From: Egbenema bharatensis
GTDB taxonomy: Bacteria; Cyanobacteriota; Cyanobacteriia; Elainellales; Elainellaceae
Direction: 5' to 3'
Assembly (NCBI RefSeq): GCF_048077055.1
Contig: NZ_CP182236.1
Span: 4,464,001-4,528,000, forward strand
Length of the DNA: 64,000 nucleotides
Part shown: in pieces, positions 1 to 8,436 of the stretch
Layout: every line of letters starts with the position of its first letter
How positions within the stretch are numbered: the first letter of the stretch is position 1
Notes under the pieces: model-generated
What the model was told of the DNA's origin: nothing
Databases searched by the model: none
The model's input: only the letters and a program-made list of their open reading frames with translations
Translations under genes and position numbers: made by a program

Positions 1-749
1 ACTGGCACTGATGCCGCCACCAATAATCACAGCTTCAGGGGTTAGCACATAGATCAAACTGGCTAATCCTGCCCCCAGGTCTCGACCATAGGTGTGCCAA
101 AATTCGATCGCCTCTGGTTCCCCTGCCTTCGCCCGTTCGCCCAGTTCGTGGGGTTCCAGTCCGGTGCGTCGTCGAATCGCTTGAATCGAGACATACTGCT
201 CCAGGGAACCCTTGTTGCCGCTGTTGCAGTCTGGCCCCTCTGGACGCAGCGTAATTAATCCCAGTTCTCCGGCTGCTCCATCCCGTCCCACAAACAGCTG
301 ACCATTTAAAATCACGGCTCCACCCACCCCCGTTCCCAGGGTCAGCAAAATCAGGTCTTGATAGGCTCGCCCCGCTCCCAGCCAGTATTCCCCCATTCCA
401 GCACAGTTGGCATCGTTGGCCAGCACCGTTGGTCGATTCGTTTTTGCCTCCAGCCAATCGGCCAGGGGAATGTCCTTCCAGCCCTTCAGATTAATGGCAA
501 CCCTGGCAATTCGACCCTCAGCATCCGCCGGGCAGGAGTACCCACCCCGATCGCCACGGTATGATGCGCTGGATCAAGCTGCTCGATCGCGGCCACCATC
601 GTTTGCAGGACGGACTCCGGGTCAGCAGGCTGCGGGGTGGGAATCGTCAGAGCCGCCAGGCAGGTTCCCTGACTATCAAAACGACCGAGTTTAATGGCAG
701 TACCGCCCAGGTCGATACCAATGACTTCTACTAGCTCTGAACTCCCCAT
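1..749 (-). CDS. ROK-family glucokinase-like sugar kinase, partial, one frameshift
   Basis: ATP-dependent sugar kinase of the ROK family (glucokinase-like), cytosolic. The protein starts at 749 with the phosphate-1 loop GIDLGGTAIKLG. It later shows ANDANCAG and LGTGVGGAVI (the second phosphate/adenosine region) and reaches the edge at VIIGGGIS, so only the C-terminal end is missing. The reading frame breaks near 530-533: upstream it reads IGVGTP and then leaves the family sequence. Adding one base in GGGC (GGGCC on the plus strand) restores VGTPGPADAEGRIARVAINLKG-like ROK sequence (my reading). The rest of the frame is open to position 1. The ROK zinc motif is represented by the region around CNSGNKGSLE, where typical ROK proteins have CxCGxxGCxE, so the zinc cysteines are mostly lost. 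The break is more likely a sequence error than a dead gene. Substrate is not determined; glucose is likely. Confidence 0.85.
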
Positions 750-767
750 CCCCGTTTCCTCGTCCTC

Positions 768-827
768 TGCGTTTGAACTCTGTTTGAACTCTGTTTGAAC
801 TCTGTTTGAACTCTGCGCCTGAACTCT
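768..827. repeat. 11-bp tandem repeat upstream of the ROK kinase
   Basis: About four head-to-tail copies of TGTTTGAACTC (781-791, 792-802, 803-813, with a degenerate first copy at 769-780) followed by a diverged copy ending near 827. It lies just upstream of the ROK kinase start (749, minus strand), so it may sit in that gene's leader. Copy number is likely to vary between isolates. Confidence 0.8.
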
Positions 828-945
828 ACATCTGAAATCTGCGATCGCTGCGAACGATCATAATCCAAGCTGACACTGAATTCGTCTGTTACACTTTGTT
901 ACGTAAGGGCAAGTTACATAGGGGCGATCGATAGGAGAAAAGGGA

Positions 946-1617
946 ATGTTAAAAGCACTGCTATTTGATTTAGATGGAACGCTGGCCAATACTGACCCGA
1001 TTCACTTTCAAACCTGGAAAGATTTATTGCAAGGATACGGTCTGGATATTGACCCAGAATTTTATCAGGCAAATTTCAGCGGTAGACGCAATCAAGAAAT
1101 TATTAGCGATTTACTACCCCAACTTTCTCCAGAGGATAGCAATCAATTAAGCTTGCAGAAAGAAGCGGATTTTCGGGTTCGGGCTGAAATGCTCTTGACT
1201 CCTACTGAAGGCTTACTCGATGTGCTGGAGTGGATGGAGAGACAATACTTGAAACGGGCGATCGTCACCAATGCTCCGACGGAAAATGCGGCATTTATGT
1301 TGCGAGTACTCAACCTGAAGGAAACCTTTGAAACCGTCATTTTAGGGGATGAACTGCCAGTCGGAAAGCCCGATCCATTGCCCTATCAAATGGCGTTAGA
1401 ACAGTTAGAAATTACCCCAGAGGAAGCGATCGTCTTTGAGGATTCGGCTTCCGGAATTCGATCGGCAGTTGGAGCTGGAATCATGACCATTGGGGTTGCC
1501 TCGACCCATTCCCATGCAGAGCTTTATGGGTTGGGTTGTAAGCTTGTTATTAATGACTTCTCCGATCAGCAATTGTGGGAATTATTGGGCGATCGAGTGG
1601 CTCCGGCTCCGGTCTGA
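946..1617 (+). CDS. HAD-superfamily hydrolase (phosphatase / beta-phosphoglucomutase-like)
   Basis: Cytosolic phosphohydrolase of HAD subfamily IA, 223 residues, a normal length. Motif I is FDLDGTLANT with nucleophile D8 and general acid D10. Motif II is IVTNAPT, motif III lies at GKPDP, and motif IV is VFEDSASGIRSA. The helical cap lies between motifs I and II, as in beta-phosphoglucomutase and phosphoglycolate-phosphatase relatives. The start at 946 follows a purine-rich AGGAGAAAAGGGA leader. It is divergent from the ROK sugar kinase, which fits, but does not prove, a role in sugar-phosphate metabolism. Substrate cannot be assigned from sequence alone. Confidence 0.9.
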   Translation: MLKALLFDLDGTLANTDPIHFQTWKDLLQGYGLDIDPEFYQANFSGRRNQEIISDLLPQLSPEDSNQLSLQKEADFRVRAEMLLTPTEGLLDVLEWMERQYLKRAIVTNAPTENAAFMLRVLNLKETFETVILGDELPVGKPDPLPYQMALEQLEITPEEAIVFEDSASGIRSAVGAGIMTIGVASTHSHAELYGLGCKLVINDFSDQQLWELLGDRVAPAPV

Positions 1618-2180
1618 TTGGAGTGTATCCCAATTTTGCATTTCCGCGACAACTATCCCACTGGCAGGCAAGACTTCGGCGCGAGCTTAGGTCGAACGCT
1701 CAGTCGAACGCTGCCTGCGCTACGGAAGAATGTATTCCTGTAGGGTGGGCATTGCCCACCAAAACTACTATCATCCAACACACTATAGCTATCCTCCGTA
1801 GGATTTGAACGGGGTGCAGGGGTAAAACCCTGGCGTGGGGGCGTTGCCCCTACCCCCTTGTTCACAAACAATTTGTGAACGCTATATAAAAAGCAAAAAA
1901 TAGAAAGCAAAAAGGCTGGTTGACTGACAAAACTTCTCAGTCAAGACCCTGAAAGCCCTCACCCTAGCCCTCTCCCAATGGGAGAGGGAACTGGAAAAGT
2001 GAATCGCTCCCCTCGCCCCGTGGGAGAGGGGTTGGGGGTGAGGGCACACAACTTTTGTCAGTCAATCAGGCAAAAAGGTCAGGCGATTCACCTGACCCAT
2101 TGAGTCCTCTTGATGGAATTAGCGATTTCTAACTCTAATCGGCTCTAGAGAAATAGTTTCGAGCCTTACCAACTTCTGTC
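1618..2180. other. repeat-rich intergenic region without a convincing gene
   Basis: Holds several repeats. The segment 1621-1680 (GTGTATCCCA..TTTTGCAT followed by ACTGGCAGGCAAGA) resembles 50268-50325. An inverted repeat GGTGGGCATTGCCCACC lies at 1744-1760, related to copies near 41610 and 44466. A small palindrome TTCACAAACAATTTGTGAA lies at 1861-1879. A larger palindromic element at 1914-2071 is listed separately. Short open frames here consist of repeat sequence and I do not call them. Confidence 0.7.
1914..2071. repeat. MITE-like palindromic element with terminal inverted repeats
   Basis: The ends are inverted copies: TTGACTGACAAAA at 1919-1931 on the left and TTTTGTCAGTCAA at about 2053-2065 on the right. 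Inside, GCCCTCACCCTAGCCCTCTC pairs with the GAGAGGGGTTGGGGGTGAGGGC segment further right, so nearly the whole element folds on itself. It codes for nothing. The interior resembles a dispersed cyanobacterial repeat. No flanking target duplication was clear to me. Confidence 0.6.
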
Positions 2181-2531
2181 CTATTTCTTGCCAGTTGCTC
2201 GCTCTAGAACATTTTGCAGTTGATCCTTACCCGTTGTTGCCTGAGGAGCATCTTCAGGACGATACATCTGGTTGACATCTGCCGCACCCTGAACTTCGTT
2301 AAGTCCTTCGTTAGCCCGACGCTGAGTTTCTTCCATGGAGAGCGGATCTGCTTTCGTCACCTCTTCAGACTTCCGGAAGATTTCGTCTAACCGAGTGTCA
2401 CCTTCAGTAGGGTTAGACTGAGAACTGCCGATCGCTGCGGCTGGAAAAGCGTTGGAAACGACTAGCAAAGTACAGATAAAAACAACCAGTACTGCACGAA
2501 TTGCATTAGAGATAATACGAGAAAAATTCAT
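2181..2531 (-). CDS. small exported protein of unknown function
   Basis: A 116-residue protein with an N-terminal hydrophobic stretch (about residues 10-33) ending in a likely signal peptidase site near AFPAAAIG. The mature part is short, charged and glutamine-rich, with no domain I recognise. It resembles short cyanobacterial exported proteins sometimes named low-temperature-induced, but I cannot confirm that. It lies 58 bp downstream of another small exported protein on the same strand, so the two may be co-transcribed and stress-related (inference). The start at 2531 has a GGGAGG-type Shine-Dalgarno just upstream. Confidence 0.7.
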   Translation of the reverse strand: MNFSRIISNAIRAVLVVFICTLLVVSNAFPAAAIGSSQSNPTEGDTRLDEIFRKSEEVTKADPLSMEETQRRANEGLNEVQGAADVNQMYRPEDAPQATTGKDQLQNVLERATGKK

Positions 2532-2589
2532 AACTTCCTCCCAAAATTTGATTGAATCTAAACGGATGGTGGTACAAGTTAACTACGGT

Positions 2590-3009
2590 TTAGTCGAAGA
2601 AATCCTTCACACTATCAATCAGACTTTCGCCCTGATCCTGTGCTTCTGAACCTGCTCGATCGATCGCCGATTTAGCTCGACCGATTCCTTCTTTAGCTTG
2701 ACCCTGTGCCTGTCTGGCAGCACCTTCCGCCTGTCCAGATGCTTTGCCGAACTGACGTTGGACATTACCGTAGGCTCGGTCGATTTTTCCTTCAGCCTGA
2801 TCGCTTGTTCCTGCGCCAAAAGCCCGATCAATTTGCTCTTGGGCATTTTGCCGCTCGTATTGCACCATGTCATTTCCCGCCATTGCAGCCGGAGTTGAAA
2901 CGGTGAAAACCCCTTGCCATCCCAGGGTCAGGACAACTAGGCAAGCAAATGTAGCAACTAGTTGATAAGCTCTCTGTAGAAAGTTCACTATTAAGTGATT
3001 ACGTTTCAT
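2590..3009 (-). CDS. exported CsbD-like / amphipathic stress protein
   Basis: About 139 residues. A signal-like hydrophobic segment (around LVATFACLVVLTLGW) is followed by a glutamine/alanine/glycine-rich region. It contains recurring GxAxGQAEGAARQAQGQAKE-type units, as in CsbD-like and low-temperature-induced cyanobacterial proteins, probably forming amphipathic helices. I chose the start at 3009 because GAAGAGG lies a suitable distance upstream; an in-frame ATG at 3030 is the alternative. Its neighbour at 2181-2531 has similar architecture. A role in envelope stress is inference. Confidence 0.65.
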   Translation of the reverse strand: MKRNHLIVNFLQRAYQLVATFACLVVLTLGWQGVFTVSTPAAMAGNDMVQYERQNAQEQIDRAFGAGTSDQAEGKIDRAYGNVQRQFGKASGQAEGAARQAQGQAKEGIGRAKSAIDRAGSEAQDQGESLIDSVKDFFD

Positions 3010-3304
3010 CGACGAAACCTCTTCATTCACTGATGCTCCTATTTGTACTCTGAAGCACTCCCTTGATGAATCGATCTAGGGGGTGAGGTTATGACGCGAT
3101 GAATACAGAAAAAATCTCCCTCTAGGTGTAGTGAAATAACAGAACGATTGCTGCTATTCTAATTAATCCCTCAATTTCAGCCAAATTAATTTATTCAGCC
3201 GCATTTTGGAAAAATTTCTTCCTGAGACTGAATCCGCTGCCCAGATGAGCCGCCGATCGCCTCAAAGTTCAGCAACGCCGCTAGATAATCTGGATGACCT
3301 TTCC

Positions 3305-3977
3305 CTATTCCCGCAGCACATATCCTACGCTCCGCACCGTATGGATCAGCCGCTTTTCATTCTCTTCTTCTAGCTTCAGGCGCAAATAGCGAATGTAAAC
3401 CTCAATGATATTAGAATCACCCATAAAGTCGTAGCCCCAGACTTTTTCCAGGATTTGATCACGGGTGAGCACCTGACGGGGATTGATCATCAAGTATTCC
3501 ATTAAATCAAACTCCTTTGCCGTTAGCTCGATCGCCCGTCCCCCTCGGAAAACTTCGCGGGTTTTACGGTTCAGGGTCAAATCATCAAACTGAAGCTGAT
3601 CGGCATCAGGTTCTTGGGTTCGGCGTAGGTGGGCCGAACCCTGGCCAGGAGTTCTTCAATGCTAAAGGGCTTCACCACATAATCATCTGCCCCTGCATCC
3701 AGTCCTTCAATCCGATCGCCAACCGCATCCTTTGCCGTCAAGAAAATCACTGGAGCCTTATTACCCGTTGAACGCAGCCGCCGACAAATTTCCACTCCCG
3801 TCATCCCTGGAAGCAGCCAGTCTAAAATGAACAGATCTGGAGATTCTTCCCGGGCAGGGTTAGCCCCGTTAAACCATCGTTGGCAACACTGACTCGATAG
3901 CCTTCAGAGGTTAGCTCCAATTCCATAAATCGGGCTAATTTCACTTCATCTTCTACCAAAAGAATGTGGGCCGCCAT
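3305..3977 (-). CDS. OmpR/PhoB-family response regulator, two frameshifts
   Basis: DNA-binding response regulator. The pieces, in order, are a receiver N-terminus (MAAHILLVEDEVKLARF), the middle and end of the receiver (MTGVEICRRLRS, LTAKDAVGDRIEGLDAGADD with K in VVKPFS), and a winged-helix effector ending in TVRSVGYVLRE. The first break is at 3852-3855, where GGGC should be GGGCC; this restores LTLAREESPDLFILDWLLPG and recovers the phospho-acceptor Asp. The second is at 3631-3635, where GGGCC should be GGGCCC; this restores the receiver-to-effector linker RVRAHLRRTQEPDADQ. With both repaired the protein has normal OmpR-family length, about 225 residues. It follows its kinase by 5 bp in the same transcript. 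Sequence error is the likeliest cause of both breaks. Confidence 0.85.
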
Positions 3978-3982
3978 AATTT

Positions 3983-5555
3983 CTAGTCCTTGATGCCTGT
4001 CGATAGATGACTGGAAGAACATAACTGGGAAGGAAGGGTCACGGTGAACAAACTGCCTTCCCCAGGATGTGACCAGACTTTGATTTGTCCGTCCATACTT
4101 TCAACCAGTGTTTTAACAATAGATAATCCCAAACCCACCCCTCCCGTCGCCCGACTCCGAGCGTGATCGATCCGATAAAAGCGATCGAAAATTCGTTCCT
4201 GTTGATCTAGCGGCATCCCACAGCCGTAGTCTCGGATTTCAATTGTGCGCGTCTCTTCAGTCTGCGATAGGGTGATGGTAATTGGATGGTCTGGCGGAGA
4301 ATACTGGGCAGCATTATCCAGTAAGTGCGTCAAAATTTGGATCAGGCAATTGCGATCGGTGGTCATCCAAATGTCCTGATCAGCATTCACTTTAATTAGA
4401 GGGTGCTGTGCTTTTTCAGTCAGTTTGACCACATCTGCAACCAGATCATTTAGTTTCAGGCGTTCTGAATGCAAGTAAACACAACTGTTGTCTGCGCGGG
4501 CCAGATCCAGCAAACTTTGTAAGAGTTGAATCGTCCGATCGGTTTCTGAAATGGCGGTTTCTAATAATTCTTGCTGCATGGCACTGAATGAACTGCCTCG
4601 ACGCTGCATACACTGGAGGGAACCATAGGTCACGCTCAACGGTGTTCTCAGCTCATGGGAAATATCCCCCAGCAATTGCCGCTGCTGTTCCCAGGACAAC
4701 CCCAGGCGAGACAGCATTTCGTTCAGCTTCTCGGCCAGCTCTCTTACCTCAGTGGGGGCCTTGTCCAGGGTCATTTTGGCTTGACTTAAATCGTGCGCTG
4801 AAATGGTAGAGGCAATCTGGCTAATGCGGCGTAGGGGACAGAGCGATCGCTGAATGTACCAGGCAATCACGGCAGCCAGCAAGACGATCGCCAGACCTGT
4901 AACAATCCACAACCCTTGCATGGTACGGTTCAGCATTAACTGATTGCTGGTAATATCCTGGGCAATTCGCATCTGTCCCAGGTTCCGCCCGCGTACTTTG
5001 AGTAAATCGCTACACAGCACCAGATACCGCTGCTCGACCTGGTAAACGTTGGGCTGTTTGGGCAGTTCGTACAGTGCAAATAGATTCTCCCGAAATTCAG
5101 GCTCAATGACCTGAAAGGACTGGGATTGGGCAGTGATTTCCCCATCCGCTGCCTCTACCCAAATCAATACATTTGGTGGGGCCTTGTCGATCGCAAGCTG
5201 GACACTCTCCGCCATTGGGAACGATTCATTATAAATCTGCACATCCAGCGGCAGCCGATCGCTCAGGTGCTTGATCGTGTCAGTATGGGTATCAATCAAA
5301 ATTTCCTGCATCCGCCAGCCTACCCAACAAGATACCCCCCCTAACCCCAGCACTGAGAACGTCGTCACTCCCACCGTCAGGCGAAATTGCAGTGAAGCAG
5401 GATCTAGCCAACGATGGGGCGATTGGGGGGGAGGGGGGAGGATTGGCGGGATTTTGGGTTAAACGATTTTCCACCCAGCTTTTAGCTCTAGACCATGCAG
5501 TGGAAGCATGGGAGCGTAGGTTAGTCATTACAGGCTGTGGCAGAATTCGCTTCAT
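3983..5555 (-). CDS. membrane sensor histidine kinase, N-terminal frameshift in a poly-C run
   Basis: Two-component sensor kinase partnered with the regulator just downstream. It has a transmembrane helix near TTFSVLGLGGVSCWVGW, a periplasmic domain, a second helix (VTGLAIVLLAAVIAWYI), a HAMP linker, the HisKA box GDISHELRTPL, an N box (HLLDNAAQYS), and G boxes DYGCGMPL and GGVGLGLSIV. The continuous frame opens at ATG 5374, but conserved-looking sequence (LDPASLQFRLTVG) lies upstream in that frame and stops at a TAA near 5460. Another frame starting at 5555 (MKRILPQPVMTNLR) runs into a C-rich stretch at 5425-5441, where one added C joins the two. I therefore take 5555 or 5528 as the true start. 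The signal sensed is unknown. Confidence 0.8.
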
Positions 5556-5666
5556 AGAAGAAAGGACGGCTGAAACAAAGATGACCTTTTATCTATTAAG
5601 CGTGATCAAGCTGAGATTGCGCTGAGAAACAACTGGGCAACTCCTAAAATTTTGCATATTTTTGGA

Positions 5667-6233
5667 TCAAGTCCGACTCGCTGCGATCGTCCGTCGAGCC
5701 ACTAGGGCTGCACTCAACAAAGAAATACCGCTCATCAGCAAACTAATTCCCACGTACAGACCAATCAGCCAGATGGCACTGAAGGGCCAGCGGTTCAGAA
5801 CCATGATGCCCAAAATCAGGGTCACGATGCCATTCACAGCTACCAGCCATGACATCCTGTGCCCCGATCGGTTGGTGAAGGCCATAATGATTGTAAAAGC
5901 ACCTTCAACAATAAACAAAATACCAAATGCGAAGGTCAGGGCAACCACCGCAGCCCCGACATTAAACAAAATGTAAATCCCGGCAACGACATACAAAAGC
6001 CCCACAATCAAGTTCAGCCAAAATCCTCTGACTGGCTTGGACTGAAAGGACTCCACAATCATCACAATACCGCTAATCAGCGTAATCCAGCCGATGACAA
6101 GGGTAAAAAACGCGGAGGCAATTCCAGGAGATAAAATCGCCAGAATGCCAAGAACAATTAGAGCAATACTGAGGGCAATGATCCACCCCGTTGCTTTTCT
6201 AAGATTAGGTTCAACCTGATATTCAACCGTCAT
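5667..6233 (-). CDS. HdeD-family (DUF308) membrane protein
   Basis: A 188-residue integral membrane protein with about six hydrophobic helices and repeated short motifs such as LGILAILSPGIAS and GIYILFNVGAAVV, typical of the HdeD/DUF308 family. In enterobacteria HdeD is linked to acid resistance; the molecular activity is not known and the role here is open. The N-terminus is soluble (MTVEYQVEPNLRKATGW). It stands alone on the minus strand between the lipoprotein gene and the sensor kinase. The 100-bp gap to the kinase side shows no clear motif. Confidence 0.85.
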   Translation of the reverse strand: MTVEYQVEPNLRKATGWIIALSIALIVLGILAILSPGIASAFFTLVIGWITLISGIVMIVESFQSKPVRGFWLNLIVGLLYVVAGIYILFNVGAAVVALTFAFGILFIVEGAFTIIMAFTNRSGHRMSWLVAVNGIVTLILGIMVLNRWPFSAIWLIGLYVGISLLMSGISLLSAALVARRTIAASRT

Positions 6234-6278
6234 AATTACACACCTCGGATTTTACAATTTCTACGGTTTGCAAACTGG

Positions 6279-6692
6279 CTACTGACAAGTCAAGCCTGAT
6301 TCCATCTGCACCTGAGCCGCTTCTACCGCCGCAACTTCCTCTGCGATCGAGTCTGTTGCCTGTTGCAGGGTCGCTGTATTAGAAATGCCTTGAATGGCTC
6401 TGTCCAGTTCCTCCTGGGCTTGCTCTAACTCAACCACTCTTGCCTCTTGCACACTGGCGGCTGAGGTTTTCACCTGATTAAACGTCGCTTTCACTTCATC
6501 CTGGGCCTGCTTTAAGTCACCCACGGTGGAGTTTGGACTCAAGCTTCTGAGCGCGGCGACCGATGTTCTGAATCTTGCTAAATCTGTGCAGAGGGCAGCT
6601 TGTTTCTCTGCTGCGGTTGGAGTGGATTCATTTGCACAACTTGCCAGTAAAAGCAGAAAAAGCGCAGTTAGAGAAAGTTTAATTAATTTCAT
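6279..6692 (-). CDS. small predicted lipoprotein with helical mature domain
   Basis: A 137-residue protein whose N-terminus MKLIKLSLTALFLLLLASC is a lipoprotein signal, with the acylated cysteine at residue 19. The mature part (about 118 residues) is alanine-, glutamine- and glutamate-rich with heptad-like spacing, suggesting an alpha-helical bundle or coiled coil. I recognise no enzyme motif. I place the start at 6692 because the lipobox then sits at the usual distance; the longer in-frame start at 6764 adds a hydrophobic stretch that is probably not translated. Function unknown. Confidence 0.75.
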   Translation of the reverse strand: MKLIKLSLTALFLLLLASCANESTPTAAEKQAALCTDLARFRTSVAALRSLSPNSTVGDLKQAQDEVKATFNQVKTSAASVQEARVVELEQAQEELDRAIQGISNTATLQQATDSIAEEVAAVEAAQVQMESGLTCQ

Positions 6693-6927
6693 AGTTAATT
6701 CCTTGGTTGATAGTGATGAAAAATGTAAACCGTTGTAAAAAAAGAGCAACGAAAAGTAAACCAAATTGGCAATACAATCTGCATTTAAGGTGTTGGTCTA
6801 AGCATGGAGAATCAAGGGTTTGTTCTTAAAGCTAGAACAATAAAATATGAAATTGATAGGAAATCAGGGTTTCACCTGTCAATCAAGGATCATGAGGCGC
6901 GATCGAGTTGACGAATCAAATTCCAGC

Positions 6928-8427
6928 CTATGTTTTAACTTCGGAGGTTGGCGCAAGTTCTGGATTGGAGATAGGGGGCATGCGAGCGATCCGAAAACCT
7001 GTAATGCCATACAGCAGTGACAAAATCGGGCTGGCAATATTAAAGATGGCAAACGGCAAATAGAGGAACGTGGACACCCCCAGAGTGGCTGCCATGTAAG
7101 CCCCACAGGAATTCCAGGGCACCAGAGGAGATGTGACCGTACCGCCATCTGCTGCGGCCCTGGATAGATTTTGGGGACTTAACCCCCGCTTCTGGAACTC
7201 AATCCGAAACAATCGCAGGGGTAGCACTAATGCAATGTATTGATCCCCAGCAGTAATGTTCAAGCCGATCGCCGTTGCAATGACAGTTGCAAACAAAAGC
7301 CCAGTTGTTTTAGCCCGGTAAAGGATAGGATTGATCAGCTTTGCCAGCAGCCCAAATTCTTCCATAAGGGCGCCAAACGTGACCGCACCGATAATGATCC
7401 AGAGAGTGTACAGCATACTGTCCATCCCGCCCCGCGACAGCAGCATATCAATATCGGCAATGCCAGAATTTTCCTGATAGCCATTGGCCAACGCCATCCA
7501 GATGCCTTTGATATAGACCAGGGGGGCACCCAGGGTGGGATCATTCACAAAGCGCAGAATGGCTTGGGGTTGGAAAATTGCCCCCAGTACACCTGCCACC
7601 AGTGCTGCACTCATGATGGCCAGGGAGGCAGGCACTTTACGAATGGAGAACACCACCAAAAAGACCAGGGGGAGTAAATTCAGGGGGGTAATCCAAAAGA
7701 GTTGATTCAGTTGAGCCAGATCTGTTGCCGTTTCCAGGCTGGCAACGACGGTTTCCCTCAAGCCGAGCATGATAAAGATCACGAAGGCAATGACAAAGGC
7801 CGGAACTGATGTCCAGATCTGGGTGCGAATGTGCGTGTAGATATCAACGCCCGCCAACTGAGCACTCAAAACGGTGGTTTCGGAAAGGGGAGATGTTTTG
7901 TCACCAAAATAGGAGCCAGAAATGACGGCACCTGCGGTAATGACCGGGGAAACCCCAAGCAATGAGGCGATCCCAACCAGACCCACGCCGATAGTGCCAA
8001 CCGTTGTCCAGGAACTGCCGATGCCCATCGAAACCACTCCGCAGATCAGGGCACTGGCCGCATAGAACCAGTTGGGTTGTAGCAATTGAATGCCGTAATA
8101 CACCATCGTTGGAATAGTGCCAGACATATTCCATGTCCCAATCAACGCCCCCACTGCCAGCAAAATAAACACCGCACTGACGATCGAGGAAATCGCCCGC
8201 CCCCCCGCCGCACTGATATCACTCCAGGGATGCCCATTTTTCAGAATGATGAGCGCAGCAACCATTGTGCTGAAAATCAACGCAACCTGGACTGGCCCAT
8301 CGATCGCATTCAGCCCAAACAAAGAAACGGCCCCACCGATCGAGACAATCAGCACAACCAGCGAAATCAGGACATCCAGATAGGACGGTTCTTTGATGGG
8401 ACGGGGACGAGGAGGTGGATTAGACAT
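6928..8427 (-). CDS. NhaC-family Na+/H+ antiporter-like transporter
   Basis: A 499-residue inner-membrane protein with a dozen or more hydrophobic helices and NhaC-family signatures: GSSWTTVGTIGVGLVGIA in the N half, FGDKTSPLSETT, and NITAGDQYIALVLPLRLF with VTSPLVPWNSCGAYMAATLGV in the C half. NhaC proteins exchange sodium for protons; some relatives carry amino or organic acids. It is the last gene of a four-gene run with the M14 hydrolase, cyanophycinase and arginine deiminase, with a 9-bp gap to its upstream neighbour. It may therefore serve amino-acid or ion exchange linked to arginine breakdown (inference). Confidence 0.85.
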   Translation of the reverse strand: MSNPPPRPRPIKEPSYLDVLISLVVLIVSIGGAVSLFGLNAIDGPVQVALIFSTMVAALIILKNGHPWSDISAAGGRAISSIVSAVFILLAVGALIGTWNMSGTIPTMVYYGIQLLQPNWFYAASALICGVVSMGIGSSWTTVGTIGVGLVGIASLLGVSPVITAGAVISGSYFGDKTSPLSETTVLSAQLAGVDIYTHIRTQIWTSVPAFVIAFVIFIMLGLRETVVASLETATDLAQLNQLFWITPLNLLPLVFLVVFSIRKVPASLAIMSAALVAGVLGAIFQPQAILRFVNDPTLGAPLVYIKGIWMALANGYQENSGIADIDMLLSRGGMDSMLYTLWIIIGAVTFGALMEEFGLLAKLINPILYRAKTTGLLFATVIATAIGLNITAGDQYIALVLPLRLFRIEFQKRGLSPQNLSRAAADGGTVTSPLVPWNSCGAYMAATLGVSTFLYLPFAIFNIASPILSLLYGITGFRIARMPPISNPELAPTSEVKT

Positions 8428-8436
8428 AGCATTTCC

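Noticed and set aside
35..457. Long minus-strand frame overlapping the ROK kinase C-terminal half
   Set aside because: Out of frame with the clearly conserved ROK sequence (LGTGVGGAVI, GRDGAAGELG); it is a shadow frame.
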